NCBI GenBank assembly: GCA_963787485.1
Contig: CAWBDF010000006.1
Span: forward strand, 124,001 to 188,000
DNA from: Bog-473 sp963787485
GTDB lineage: Bacteria; Actinomycetota; Acidimicrobiia; Acidimicrobiales; RAAP-2
Direction: 5' to 3'
Length of the DNA stretch: 64,000 bases
Part shown: one piece after another, positions 28,255 to 37,426 of the stretch
Layout: the number at the start of each line of letters is the position of its first letter
Numbering within the stretch: the stretch's first letter is position 1
Notes under the pieces: model-generated
The model's database searches: none
What the model was told of the DNA's origin: nothing
Seen by the model: the letters and a program-made list of their open reading frames with translations, nothing else
Position numbers and translations under genes: made by a program

Positions 28255-28858
28255 CTCAGACCGCAGCGCCCACAGGGTCATCATCGATGGGGCGAGAAGC
28301 GTGAGCTGGTCATGCAGCTTGTCTCGTTCTTCCCTGGGCGGTTGCTGCCCGCTGTCGTAGTCCATGAATGGCAACCGCGATGAGGGTGCTCAACATGGCC
28401 CAAAACAGCACCCTGCGGATCAGAACGGACGTCGATACCTCGACCGGCACGAGTGAAGTGATCACCTCGACAATCACTATGCCGACGATCACGCAAGCGG
28501 ACTCCCACTCTCTGTGGAAGAGGCAGCACCAGAGCAATGGGCTCAGCACGATTATCCCGATGCCGGAGGAAGACTGGCCAGTTGCAAGGATGAGGAACAG
28601 GATCGACGTCAGATACGCCATGGGAACTGCCACTGTCGTCGATTGAGGAAGGCGGCCCCAAGGGAGCCAAGAGGACGTCCCAACGGCGAGCAGAAACCCG
28701 AGGCTGATCAGCAGGCAGGTTCCGGAACTCGGCCCCGGCGGCAGGAAGACACTGAGCTCCGCAAGCACCGCAACGACAACAAAGGGTAGGGCTCCCAGTT
28801 GCAAGGCAGCAGACCCTCCCAGAGAAACCTCAGTCTCCACTTCGGAGGTCCTGGTCAT
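28255..28858 (-). pseudogene. Truncated membrane sensor, probable diguanylate cyclase remnant
   Basis: From ATG 28858 about 165 residues form five to six transmembrane helices like the sensory membrane domain in front of GGDEF or kinase domains. In that frame it stops at 28310. One frame over, the sequence continues as REERDKLHDQLTLLA and then, with a further shift, IDDDPVG, which resembles the coiled linker and the DPLTGL entry of a GGDEF domain. It then meets the IS end at 28254. I infer that a c-di-GMP synthase gene was cut by the IS and has decayed. Confidence 0.5.
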
Positions 28859-29155
28859 TGCGCCCTCACGATCCTCATGGGTCGTCTGTAAGCAGATACA
28901 CGTCTACGCCTCGGGCCGCGATGGGGATCCAACCTCACGAACCGATCGTCCCAATACTTGCACAATTTCTTTCGGACTAGAACTTCAGTGGGTTGCCGGG
29001 GCACCGACCATGGCCAAGGCCCTCGGTGGACTCGCACCGACGCCCTCGGCAGGGCCCAAGTGCCCCGTTCGCCCTCGTTGTCGGGCACGGGTCAATAGTG
29101 AACTATGGCCCCCACGGGGCGCAACCCAACTCGAGCGGGAGCGAGAGAGTATGGC
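28859..29155. other. 297-bp gap, no gene seen
   Basis: Between the truncated sensor gene and the DUF998 gene. No convincing reading frame, repeat or hairpin was noticed. Confidence 0.4.
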
Positions 29156-29902
29156 TCAACCCATACCCTCGGGGACCGATGAGGAAACGCCTGAATGCAT
29201 CGTGTAGGGAAACAACGCGATAGCTGCACTGGTCGCTACGAGCAGGAGATGTTGGCACGCAACTTCTGGGAGCCCGGCGAGGGTGAGGCTGAGGAACGCC
29301 AGCCCCGAGCCCGCCCAGAGCGCACCTATGGCGGCGGTCGACACCCAGAGTCCTGAGCGGCCCTGCGCCTTTCTGGAGCAACTGAGACAGCCCAAGAGAG
29401 AGACGAAGAGCGCGAGGTATCCCACCACGCTGATGGCATCGTGAAAGCCGTAGGAGCTGGGGCTCGTCCCGCAGGCGAGCAGAGCTGCCCGCCCGACTCC
29501 GCACGAGAGCGGTACCGCCGCACTGACAGCGGTGGACACACCGAAGAGGGCATAACCGAGGATCGCCCACGCGAGGAGCGGCCGACGAGCGGGCCTTGCC
29601 CACAGAGCCGCCGCTACCAGGATCATGAGCGCCCCCGACACGATGTCCAGGCTGATAAAGAGCCACGCGAAGGGCTGCCCTGAGACTTCGAGGTCGCTCG
29701 CCAGGCCGACACCGACCACGCCGGGGGTGAGGACGTACCCGAGCGGCCACGAGAGGTAGGAGAGCCCGGCCAGCACGCCGAGAGCCACCACACGCACGCC
29801 GACGGAAGGCAGTGTTCGAACCGAGGCACCGGTCAACGGCGGCGCCACCTCGAGCCCATAGTCTCGAGTCCCGAGCAAGCTTGTGTCTCTTCCCTTCGAC
29901 AT
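29156..29902 (-). CDS. DUF998-like integral membrane protein
   Basis: 248 residues from ATG 29902. About six transmembrane helices follow a 35-residue start; the pattern LAGLSYLSWPLGYVLTPG, then SGQPFAWLF, a helix with DIVSGALMILVAAALW and later CGTSPSSYGFHDAISVVGYL resembles DUF998 family proteins. Several cysteines sit in the loops. Function of the family is unknown. Composition is back to high GC. There is a weak GAGAG ribosome site close to the ATG, so the start is uncertain. Confidence 0.55.
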   Translation of the reverse strand: MSKGRDTSLLGTRDYGLEVAPPLTGASVRTLPSVGVRVVALGVLAGLSYLSWPLGYVLTPGVVGVGLASDLEVSGQPFAWLFISLDIVSGALMILVAAALWARPARRPLLAWAILGYALFGVSTAVSAAVPLSCGVGRAALLACGTSPSSYGFHDAISVVGYLALFVSLLGCLSCSRKAQGRSGLWVSTAAIGALWAGSGLAFLSLTLAGLPEVACQHLLLVATSAAIALFPYTMHSGVSSSVPEGMG

Positions 29903-30110
29903 GCTCTCGATTCGCGACTCGATGCACTGTGAGGTCCGACCAAACGACCGCCTTGTTGGGACGTTCAGTCCGTTGAGTTTGGCGAAACGCTAGCGAACGC
30001 CGTTATAGAGTTCAAAGGGATGGGAGCCTCGATCTGGTTCCTCGATCTGCTGACCGCGTCACGTACGGGTCGATGAGGCGGGAACTACTGGTCCGTCCTC
30101 ATGGTTGGCT

Positions 30111-30917
30111 CTACGTCAGAATGACGGCACAACGGGCGTAGACGAGCGTGGTGAGCCGATCGCTCGACCTGTCGAAGATCTCGACCTGAATCGGTGCGTC
30201 GGGTCCGTCTCCGAGCAGGGAGCATCTTGTGTGGACGGGGCCGTCTGCGGTCTGCGCCAGGTATCGCAGGTCGAGATCGGTCACCACCGCAGGAATCTCG
30301 AAGCGTGTCGAAACCATCTCTTCTGCGGCGGCCTCTGCGACGAGTGCCACCATGGCGCCTTGAAGAGTTCCGACAGGATTCCGGACTCGTGACGTCACTG
30401 GCATCTCGACCGCACCCATCATCGGGTCGAGCACGGCGATGCACGCTTCGTCTCGCAGAGGTCGTGTCAAGACGTTGGAGCCATCGAACATGGTTGTGAC
30501 GCGCCCCCCTGACAGGGTGGGTTTCGTCTGATCCGCCTGACGACGTGGCACCCTGGCGAAACCGATGGCGCCGGTCGCTACGGGCTCACCTTGGGCGGTG
30601 ACCAGATCCACTGCGGCAGTCGCCGATCGGCCACCTCGTCGGAGGATCGCGCACCGGGTGTAGACGGACTCAGGAGCGGGTCTCGGCCGCATCCTGACGG
30701 ACATGTCCGTGGTCAACATCCACAAATCCGGATCGTCGTCGATGACGATCCCCGCCACCAGGTCGATCATGAGCGATATGACGCTGGCTCTCAGGGCTCC
30801 GTGGCGCAGCACCTCGGCTCGCGGGTGCAACCGCACCCGAAACTCACCATCGACGACCTCTGCAATGACACCGAGCCGGGCCGGTGTCGAAGCCGCATCG
30901 TTGAAAAGGTCGGTCAT
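30111..30917 (-). CDS. Double hotdog-fold thioesterase (PaaI-like)
   Basis: 268 residues from ATG 30917 (MTDLFNDAASTPARLG). Two hotdog halves are visible: residues ~15-130 (RHGALRASVISLMIDLVAG) and ~155-268 (NPVGTLQGAMVALVAEAAAEE, where the second half has the usual N-x-G-x-x-G-G/A pattern). Such proteins hydrolyse acyl-CoA thioesters in the cytosol. It is divergent from an SDR dehydrogenase that resembles fatty-acid beta-oxidation enzymes, with 214 bp between starts, so the pair may process acyl-CoAs together. Confidence 0.75.
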   Translation of the reverse strand: MTDLFNDAASTPARLGVIAEVVDGEFRVRLHPRAEVLRHGALRASVISLMIDLVAGIVIDDDPDLWMLTTDMSVRMRPRPAPESVYTRCAILRRGGRSATAAVDLVTAQGEPVATGAIGFARVPRRQADQTKPTLSGGRVTTMFDGSNVLTRPLRDEACIAVLDPMMGAVEMPVTSRVRNPVGTLQGAMVALVAEAAAEEMVSTRFEIPAVVTDLDLRYLAQTADGPVHTRCSLLGDGPDAPIQVEIFDRSSDRLTTLVYARCAVILT

Positions 30918-31131
30918 CGGTCCGGCCGGTGAGACATGGGCCGGGACGCTACCGGCAGGTACCCGGTCGCCACCAGTAGCCGTGCACGCCGTCAGTGAGT
31001 GCCTGCAAGCAGCATCGATCAAGCCGTTCCGTGCTAGACCATCACCGGTGTCCGAGATCTCAGGCCACTTCTCGCAGAGCGTGCGGTCGCCGACGTGTCT
31101 GTGCGCCAGAGTTTCTGGGCGAGCGTGAGCT

Positions 31132-32049
31132 GTGCCTGCTGAGCTCCGCTTCGACGGCCGCGTTGCCATCGTGACGGGTGCCGGCGGCGGGCTCGGACGG
31201 CAGCACGCCCTTCTCCTCGCCCACAGGGGAGCGAGCCTGGTCGTGAACGACCTTGGCAGCTCGGTGACCGGACACGACCACGATGTCGGCCCTGCCCACC
31301 AGGTAGCCGAGGAGATCAACGCCGCCGGCGGCCACGCCATCGCCAGCACCGAAAGTATCGCAACGCCGGAAGGGGCCGAATCCCTCGTGAATGAGGCGGT
31401 CGACACGTTCGGCCGGGTGGACATCCTGGTCAACAACGCCGGAATCCTCGGTGACGCACCCTTCGAGGACATGACGCCCGAGGTACTCGAGCCGGTGCTC
31501 GACGTGCATCTCAGAGGTGCGTTCTACGTCACCCGGCCGGCATGGCGACTCATGCTTCGACAGTCCTACGGCCGCATCGTCAACACGAGCTCTTCCTCCG
31601 GTTTGTACGGCATGTTTCACCAGTCGAACTACGCGGCGGCAAAGATGGGCCTCGTCGGTCTGACACGGGTGCTCGCGAACGAAGCCGCCGGATACGACAT
31701 CAAGGTCAATGCGTTGGCCCCCACGGCGTGGACGAGAATGAACAAGATGCAAATGCCCGCCGAATGGGAAGACAAACTGAGACCCGAGCTGGTGTCCCCC
31801 ATGGTCGCATGGTTGGTTCACGAGGACTGTCCGGTCAACGGCGAGATCTACGCCGCTGGCGGAGGGTACGCGGCACAGGTCTTCATCGGTCTGACGAAGG
31901 GCATCTTCGAACAGGAGATCACCGTCGAAACGGTACGGGATCGTTTCGCGGACGTCCGCGACCGAAGAGGTTTTCGAGAACCGACGTTTCCGTCCGACGA
32001 GTTCTTCGATATCCTCGACAGGCTCGGCGTCGACAATCCCCTCAAGTAG
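31132..32049 (+). CDS. Short-chain dehydrogenase, (3R)-hydroxyacyl-CoA dehydrogenase-like
   Basis: 305 residues from GTG 31132. Rossmann motif TGAGGGLGRQHALLLA, then VVNDLGSS, the NNAG motif (DILVNNAGIL), catalytic Ser within NTSSSSG, Tyr167 and Lys171 (NYAAAK). The VVNDLG-x-x-x-G insert and the long C-terminal tail match the dehydrogenase part of peroxisomal multifunctional enzyme type 2 (HSD17B4) and its bacterial relatives, which oxidise (3R)-hydroxyacyl-CoA with NAD. Exact substrate unknown. It is divergent from the thioesterase gene. Confidence 0.83.
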   Translation: MPAELRFDGRVAIVTGAGGGLGRQHALLLAHRGASLVVNDLGSSVTGHDHDVGPAHQVAEEINAAGGHAIASTESIATPEGAESLVNEAVDTFGRVDILVNNAGILGDAPFEDMTPEVLEPVLDVHLRGAFYVTRPAWRLMLRQSYGRIVNTSSSSGLYGMFHQSNYAAAKMGLVGLTRVLANEAAGYDIKVNALAPTAWTRMNKMQMPAEWEDKLRPELVSPMVAWLVHEDCPVNGEIYAAGGGYAAQVFIGLTKGIFEQEITVETVRDRFADVRDRRGFREPTFPSDEFFDILDRLGVDNPLK

Positions 32050-32154
32050 CGGACCGCTCATTGCGGTCTGACGTACAACCGGTTGGCCTTGGACACGAGT
32101 CCCTGAGCATCGTGTTGACGGGATCGACGGGAAGGCCGTGAAGGGCGGGACCTT

Positions 32155-33357
32155 GTGATTGACGCCGCCATCCCGTCTCTGGTGCTCATCGCGGTGGCCG
32201 CTGTTCTGGCCCCGATCATCGCCGAGGGGCTCCGGCGGTTCGTGCCTGTGCCCGAGGTGGTCCTCCTCATTCTGCTGGGCATTTTGCTCGGACCCGATGT
32301 GCTGGCTCTGGTGCACCAGAACACCATCGTCACGGCCCTGTCGGATTTCGGCCTGACCTTCCTCATGTTCCTGGCCGGGACCGAGCTCGACCTTTCGATC
32401 ATGCGCCGCGGTCACCTGCCGCGCGCGGCAGGTTCCTGGGGCGTGTCGGTGGTGTTGGCCCTCGCCGTCGGGGCCGTGCTCCACGGGACGGGGCTGGTGC
32501 TCGACTCGGTGGTGGTGGCGCTTTGTCTGACGACGACAGCGCTCGGAACGCTCCTGCCGATCCTGCGCGACGCAGGGGTGCTGCGTACCGCTCTCGGCCC
32601 TGTGGTGCTGTCGGTGGGCTCCATCGGCGAGTTCGGGCCCATCGTGGCCGTCGCCGTGCTCCTGACCGACCGCGACGTCAGACTGACCATCATCCTTCTG
32701 ATCGTCTTCGTCGCGTTGGCCGTCATGGCGGCCCTGTTGGCCATGCAGGTCCACCCACCCCGGGTCATCGCCCTGATGCGCCGACACCTGGACACCACCT
32801 CGCAGCTGCCGGTGCGGATCTCGGTCCTCCTGGTGATCCTGCTCGTGTACCTGGCGCTCAAGCTGAGCCTCGACGTCCTGCTGGGCGCCTTCGCGGCGGG
32901 CGTGGTTGTGCGCCTCTTCGTCACCGGCGAGGACGCACCCATGATCACGAGCAAGCTCGAGGCCATCGGGTTCGGGTTTCTGATCCCGATCTTCTTCATT
33001 GAGAGCGGGATCACCTTCGACCTCACTGCCCTGACGCACCGACCCAAGGTGCTGCTTTTGGTGCCGATGTTCACTGCGTTGTTCCTCCTGACCCGGTCCC
33101 TGCCGACCTGGGCCTTCTTCCGGGGTGTGGTGACGCGGGTCCAGGCGCGGTCATTGGCCGTCCTGTCGGCGACCGGGCTGCCCATCATCGTCGTCATCAC
33201 GTCGCTGGGAGTCCAGGAGCACCGCATGAAGCCGCAGAACGCCGCGGCGCTGGTTGCCGCCGGCATGTTGAGCGTGCTGATCTACCCCCTCATCGGGCTC
33301 AGGTGGTTGGGGGTCGGTGAGGCGACGACGGAGGAGCCGGTGCCCCCTCAGTCGTAG
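32155..33357 (+). CDS. Cation/proton antiporter, CPA2 (Kef-type) family
   Basis: 400 residues from GTG 32155, with AAGGGCGGG upstream. About 12 transmembrane helices; the Na/H exchanger domain shows ILLGILLGPDVLAL, LTFLMFLAGTELDL with the acidic residues of helix 3, and GSIGEFGPIVAV in the position of the ion-binding helix 5. The regulatory TrkA-N (RCK) domain that KefB/KefC carry is missing, as in short CPA2 antiporters. It would exchange Na or K for protons across the membrane. Its end overlaps the convergent sulfatase gene by 10 bp. Confidence 0.85.
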   Translation: MIDAAIPSLVLIAVAAVLAPIIAEGLRRFVPVPEVVLLILLGILLGPDVLALVHQNTIVTALSDFGLTFLMFLAGTELDLSIMRRGHLPRAAGSWGVSVVLALAVGAVLHGTGLVLDSVVVALCLTTTALGTLLPILRDAGVLRTALGPVVLSVGSIGEFGPIVAVAVLLTDRDVRLTIILLIVFVALAVMAALLAMQVHPPRVIALMRRHLDTTSQLPVRISVLLVILLVYLALKLSLDVLLGAFAAGVVVRLFVTGEDAPMITSKLEAIGFGFLIPIFFIESGITFDLTALTHRPKVLLLVPMFTALFLLTRSLPTWAFFRGVVTRVQARSLAVLSATGLPIIVVITSLGVQEHRMKPQNAAALVAAGMLSVLIYPLIGLRWLGVGEATTEEPVPPQS

Positions 33358-34892
33358 CCGCCGGTGAAGAAGCTCGGGATGGGACGGGCCGGCGGCGAGG
33401 CGAAGAAGGGGCGCACGTGTACCTCCATCAGCTCTTCGACCAAGGGGACCACCGACGGGTCCCCGAGGAGGTCGTGGTCCTCCTCGGGGTCGTGCTCCAG
33501 GTCGAAGAGCTGGCATGGGGTCAGGGCGTCCTCGTCGACGACGAGTCGGTGGCGCCGGGTCTCGAAGGCGGCGAAGCCCCAGTTCTCGCTCACGGTCACC
33601 TGCCTCGGGGCCTCTGGCGGCTTGCCGCCCAGCTCTCCGAGGAGGGAGCGCCCTTCGCTGCCCGGCACCGGGGGAGCACCCGCCACGTCGCGCACCGTGG
33701 CGGCAACGTCGACGTGCTCGACCAATCCGTCGACGACACGAGGTGGGCATCCGCCGGGCGGCCGGACGATCAGGGGCACACGGACCGCCGGCTCGTAGAG
33801 GACGCATTTGGACATGAGCCCGTGGCTCCCCGCCATCTCTCCGTGATCACTGGTATAGACGATCAACGTCCGCTCGAGCATGTCGTTCGCCCGGAGCGCC
33901 TCGACCATGTGCCTCACGCCGTCGTCAATCAGGCTCACGTCGGCGGCGTAGGAACGACGCATGCCGCGGATGGCGTCGTCGGTCATGGACTCCGAGTCCG
34001 AGACCCAAAGGAACGAGTTGAGCAACGCCGAGTAGCGACCCGTGCCCTCGATCGTGGGCCGCCGCGTCGAACGGGGCATGGAGATGTCCGCGTCGTGATA
34101 GCGCGCGAGCGCGTCCGCAGGTGCATCCCAGGGGTCGTGAGGTCCGGGAAACCCGACGAAGAGAAAGAAAGGCTCGTTCCGGTCGTACTGCTCGATCCAC
34201 CGCACCGCCTGCCGACCGTGCCACACGTCGACGTAGGCGTCGAGCGGAACTGGCATGGGGGTGGCGTCCCACATGGGGACGGACTTGGTGGCGTTCCGGC
34301 CGTCCTCGTTCTCGCCCTGGTAGCTGCGCTCGGCGACGTGCATCCGGTAGGCGTCGAGCAGGCCACGCCCGGCCAGGTAGTCGGTGTAGCGCGTCGGGAT
34401 GGCACCCACGAACTTGTCCCCCGTCTCATATACCTCGGAGAAGCCCAGTGACCTCAGCCGTCCTGCCATCTCGTCCATGTGGGCGATGGCGAGGTTCTCG
34501 TCTCGGTACAGATGTGCCTTGCCGATGAGCGCGGTGTGGTACCCGGCCTCGCGCAACGCCCCGACGTAGGTGGGGCTGTCGGGATGGATGGCGTTCCCGT
34601 TCGTATAGACGCCGTGGTCCCGTACGTAGCGCTCGGTCATGAACGAGGCGCGTGCCGGCATGCACAGCGGCCCCTGGCATGCCACGCGCGAGAAGCGCAC
34701 ACCCTCGCTGGCGAGCGCGTCGAGGGCCGGCGTCGACACAGTGGCGTCGCCGGCACAGCCCATCATGTCGGCTCGGTGCTGGTCCGACATGATGAGCACG
34801 ATGTTGGGGGCGCTTGGGGTCACAGCCTCATCTGTCACTGCAGTCTGGCTCACCAGCGGTCCGGCCAGGGTCCAGCCGCCGAAAGGGATCAT
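33348..34892 (-). CDS. Sulfatase (formylglycine type)
   Basis: 514 residues from ATG 34892. The alkaline-phosphatase-like fold is plain: NIVLIMSDQHRADM supplies the first metal-binding Asp (D37), and GPLCMPARASFMTER is the CxPxR sulfatase signature, whose Cys77 is turned into formylglycine. PFFLFVGFPGPHDPW and VYTSDHGEMAGSHGLMSK carry further metal and substrate ligands. No signal peptide is obvious, so it is probably cytoplasmic. The frame stays open far upstream across the antisense aminotransferase gene, but protein similarity ends here. It could hydrolyse sulfate esters, choline sulfate or phosphonates. The start is 70 bp from the divergent aminotransferase start. Confidence 0.87.
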   Translation of the reverse strand: MIPFGGWTLAGPLVSQTAVTDEAVTPSAPNIVLIMSDQHRADMMGCAGDATVSTPALDALASEGVRFSRVACQGPLCMPARASFMTERYVRDHGVYTNGNAIHPDSPTYVGALREAGYHTALIGKAHLYRDENLAIAHMDEMAGRLRSLGFSEVYETGDKFVGAIPTRYTDYLAGRGLLDAYRMHVAERSYQGENEDGRNATKSVPMWDATPMPVPLDAYVDVWHGRQAVRWIEQYDRNEPFFLFVGFPGPHDPWDAPADALARYHDADISMPRSTRRPTIEGTGRYSALLNSFLWVSDSESMTDDAIRGMRRSYAADVSLIDDGVRHMVEALRANDMLERTLIVYTSDHGEMAGSHGLMSKCVLYEPAVRVPLIVRPPGGCPPRVVDGLVEHVDVAATVRDVAGAPPVPGSEGRSLLGELGGKPPEAPRQVTVSENWGFAAFETRRHRLVVDEDALTPCQLFDLEHDPEEDHDLLGDPSVVPLVEELMEVHVRPFFASPPARPIPSFFTGGYD

Positions 34893-34961
34893 TGCATGAA
34901 CAGGGCAGCGAGCCCGCCTAACCTGTCGCCACCGCACGGCGGCGATCCCGGAGCTCACGGC

Positions 34962-36350
34962 ATGCCCTTTGAACTCAAGAAGGTGTTGGACGAACGGGAG
35001 GGTGAGAATTTCACCCTCTACTCCAAGTACGTCAACCCCCAGCTGCCGCGGGTGTTGGGCACCCTCGAGTTCGACCGGTTCTACGTCTCGGGCGAGGGCT
35101 GCTATCTGGTCGACGAAGCGGGAAAGCGCTATCTCGACTTCCTCTCGGGGTTCGGGGTCTTCGCGCTGGGCCGGGGTCATGCGGCCATCGCCGGAGCACT
35201 GCACCAAGCGCTCGACGCCGATCTGCCGAACCTGGTGCAGATGGACTGCGCCCTGTTGGCTGGGGTCCTGGCCGAGCAGCTGGTGACCCGCTCGCATGCG
35301 GGGATCGAGCGGGTCGTCTTCACCAATTCGGGAGCCGAGGCAGTCGAGAGCGCAATCAAGTTCGCACGGGCGGCCACCCGTCGCACTCGGATCCTCTACT
35401 GCGACCACGCTTTCCACGGATTGACGACCGGCGCCCTCGCGCTCAACGGAGGGCGCGAGTTCCGCACGGGGTTCGGTCCGCTGCTTCCGGGGTGCGACAT
35501 GATCCCATTCGGGGACGCCGCCGCATTGGCACGCGAGCTCCGGAGAGGTGACGTGGCCGCCTTCATCGCAGAGCCGATCCAGGGCAAGGGGGTCAACCTG
35601 GCGCCCGAGGGATTCTGGCCCGAGGCGGAGGCACTGTGTCGCCGGCACCGGGCGCTGATGGTGGTCGACGAGGTCCAGACCGGCCTCGGCCGCACCGGAA
35701 CGTTCTTCTGTCACGAGCAGTTGGGCATCACGCCCGACATCATCACGGTCTCGAAGGCGCTCTCCGGGGGGTACGTCCCGGTCGGCGCCATGCTCTGCTC
35801 GGCCGCCGTCTGCGACGCCGTCTACAGCTCCATGGACCGCGCCTTGGCGCACTCCTCGACGTTCGCCACGAACCAGCTGGCCATGGTGGCCGGCCTGGCC
35901 ACCCTGACGGCTTTCGACGAGGAGGACATCCTCGATCGCGTCCGCCGCACCGGCCTGGCCTTCACCAAGGCGCTCGAGCCCCTGGTCGAGCGCTACGAGT
36001 TCCTTCACGAGGTCCGCGGCATGGGCCTGATGATCGGCCTGGTGTTCGGGGAGCCCTCGGCAGCGGGACTGCGCCGTCGGTTCCGCGTGCTCGAACGGAT
36101 GCGCCCGGCGCTCTTCTCGCAGATGGTGGTGGTCCCGCTCTTCCACCGCCACCGGATCCTGACCCAGGTGGCGGCGGACAACATGAACGTCGTCAAGCTC
36201 CTGCCACCGCTGATTGCGGGAGAGGAGGAGGTCGCGCTGTTCGCCGCCGCCCTCGAGGACGTCCTGGCCAGCGCCGAGCAGGGCTCGAGCCTGCTGTTCG
36301 AGTTCGGCCGGACCATGGCGAGAGGCACCTTGCATCGGGTCCGGTCGTGA
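34962..36350 (+). CDS. Class III (PLP) aminotransferase, HpnO-like
   Basis: 462 residues from ATG 34962 (GGAG 8 nt upstream); an in-frame ATG at 34896 would add 22 residues. PLP-enzyme marks: FTNSGAEAVESAIKFAR, the aromatic HAFHGLTTGALAL, VVDEVQTGLGRTGTFF (the conserved Asp) and TVSKALSGGYVPVGAM with the Schiff-base Lys. The N-terminal NFTLYSKYVNPQLPRVLG and YLDFLSGFGVFALGRGH resemble the aminotransferase HpnO of hopanoid side-chain synthesis (aminobacteriohopanetriol). It is coupled by a 4-bp GTGA overlap to the HpnA-like epimerase gene, which supports that reading. Confidence 0.75.
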   Translation: MPFELKKVLDEREGENFTLYSKYVNPQLPRVLGTLEFDRFYVSGEGCYLVDEAGKRYLDFLSGFGVFALGRGHAAIAGALHQALDADLPNLVQMDCALLAGVLAEQLVTRSHAGIERVVFTNSGAEAVESAIKFARAATRRTRILYCDHAFHGLTTGALALNGGREFRTGFGPLLPGCDMIPFGDAAALARELRRGDVAAFIAEPIQGKGVNLAPEGFWPEAEALCRRHRALMVVDEVQTGLGRTGTFFCHEQLGITPDIITVSKALSGGYVPVGAMLCSAAVCDAVYSSMDRALAHSSTFATNQLAMVAGLATLTAFDEEDILDRVRRTGLAFTKALEPLVERYEFLHEVRGMGLMIGLVFGEPSAAGLRRRFRVLERMRPALFSQMVVVPLFHRHRILTQVAADNMNVVKLLPPLIAGEEEVALFAAALEDVLASAEQGSSLLFEFGRTMARGTLHRVRS

Positions 36351-37399
36351 ACCTCGGGCGCGGAGATCGCGTCCTGGTCACCGGGGCGACCGGGTTCATC
36401 GGCTCGGCCGTGATGCGCCAATTGGTGGCGCGAGAGATTGAGGTCGTCACCCTCGTGGTGCCGGGGGCCGACGCGGCCAATCTCGGGGTGCTCGAGGTGA
36501 AACGGGTCGAGGGCGATGTGCGAGACCGATCGAGCGTGGAGAGGGCGATCAGCGGGTGCCGGGCGGTGTTCCATGTGGCCGCGCTCTACCGGTTCTGGTC
36601 CAAGGATCCCAACGCCTTCTATGCCGTCAACGTCGAGGGCACCCGTAACGTGCTGGGGGCGGCGTCCGAAGCGGGGGTGGAGCGGCTGGTCTACACCAGC
36701 ACGGTCGGCACCCTCGGCCTCGAGCGCGTGTCGGGGTCGGTCGCCGCGGACGAACGCTCGTTCCCCGACGTGCGTCATCTGTACGGCTCCTACAAGCGGT
36801 CCAAGTACGTGGCCGAACACGAGGTGCTGCGTGCTGTCGCCGAGGGGTTGCCGGCATCACTGGTGCTGCCGACGTTCCCCCTTGGACCCGGAGATCGTGC
36901 CCCCACGCCCACCGGCAAGCTCGTGCTCGACTTCCTCAACGGGCGCATGCCCGGCTTCGTCGACACGGTGCTCAACGTGGCGCACGTCGACGACGTGGCG
37001 GCCGGGCACGTCCTGGCCCTCGAGCACGGCCGCTCGGGCCGGAGCTACATCCTCGGTGGGGAGAACCTGACCCTCGAGGAGCTGCTTCGCCTCCTGGCCT
37101 CACTCACTGGACTGCCCGAGCCTCGATTCAAGGTGCCTCCCGCGCTGTCGCTCGCCGTAGCGGCCCTCTCCGAGGTGGTGGAGGGGCGCCTGCTCCGGCG
37201 TCACCCTTCGGTCCCGTGGGAAGCGGCGCGGATGTCGATGTCCCGCATGGCCTTCGACTCCACCCGGGCCCGTCACGAACTCGGCTATTCGCCCCGGCCG
37301 GCGGCGGAGGCGGTGGCCGACTCGGCTCGCTGGTTCGCTTCGTCGGGTCGGGTGGGCGGGCGCCGACTGGAGCGGATCCATTGGCCGGCGTCTGACTGA
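36347..37399 (+). CDS. hpnA: Hopanoid-associated sugar epimerase, HpnA-like
   Basis: 350 residues from GTG 36347. An extended SDR with VTGATGFIGSAVMRQL for NAD(P) binding, VFHVAALYRFWSKDP, VEGTRNVLGAASEAGVERLV, the YKRSKYVAE catalytic Tyr/Lys, PTPTGKLVLDFLNGRMPGFV, LNVAHVDDVAAGHVLAL and YILGGENLTLEELL. This run of motifs is that of HpnA, which is linked to hopanoid side-chain sugars. Coupled to the aminotransferase by a GTGA overlap. No squalene-hopene cyclase or HpnH is in the window, so the rest of the pathway must be elsewhere or the pair does something else. Confidence 0.75.
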   Translation: MNLGRGDRVLVTGATGFIGSAVMRQLVAREIEVVTLVVPGADAANLGVLEVKRVEGDVRDRSSVERAISGCRAVFHVAALYRFWSKDPNAFYAVNVEGTRNVLGAASEAGVERLVYTSTVGTLGLERVSGSVAADERSFPDVRHLYGSYKRSKYVAEHEVLRAVAEGLPASLVLPTFPLGPGDRAPTPTGKLVLDFLNGRMPGFVDTVLNVAHVDDVAAGHVLALEHGRSGRSYILGGENLTLEELLRLLASLTGLPEPRFKVPPALSLAVAALSEVVEGRLLRRHPSVPWEAARMSMSRMAFDSTRARHELGYSPRPAAEAVADSARWFASSGRVGGRRLERIHWPASD

Positions 37400-37426
37400 G
37401 GCCCCGCATCGGGCACACTGTTCGGC

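Noticed and set aside
31060..33039. Minus-strand frame of about 660 codons across the SDR and antiporter genes
   Set aside because: His/Gln/Asp/Arg-rich mirror of hydrophobic codons; both plus-strand genes are clear family members.
34893..36335. A very long antisense frame, open from 36335 through the whole aminotransferase gene into the sulfatase
   Set aside because: The upstream half mirrors the aminotransferase codons and has no family character; protein similarity starts only at the sulfatase ATG 34892.
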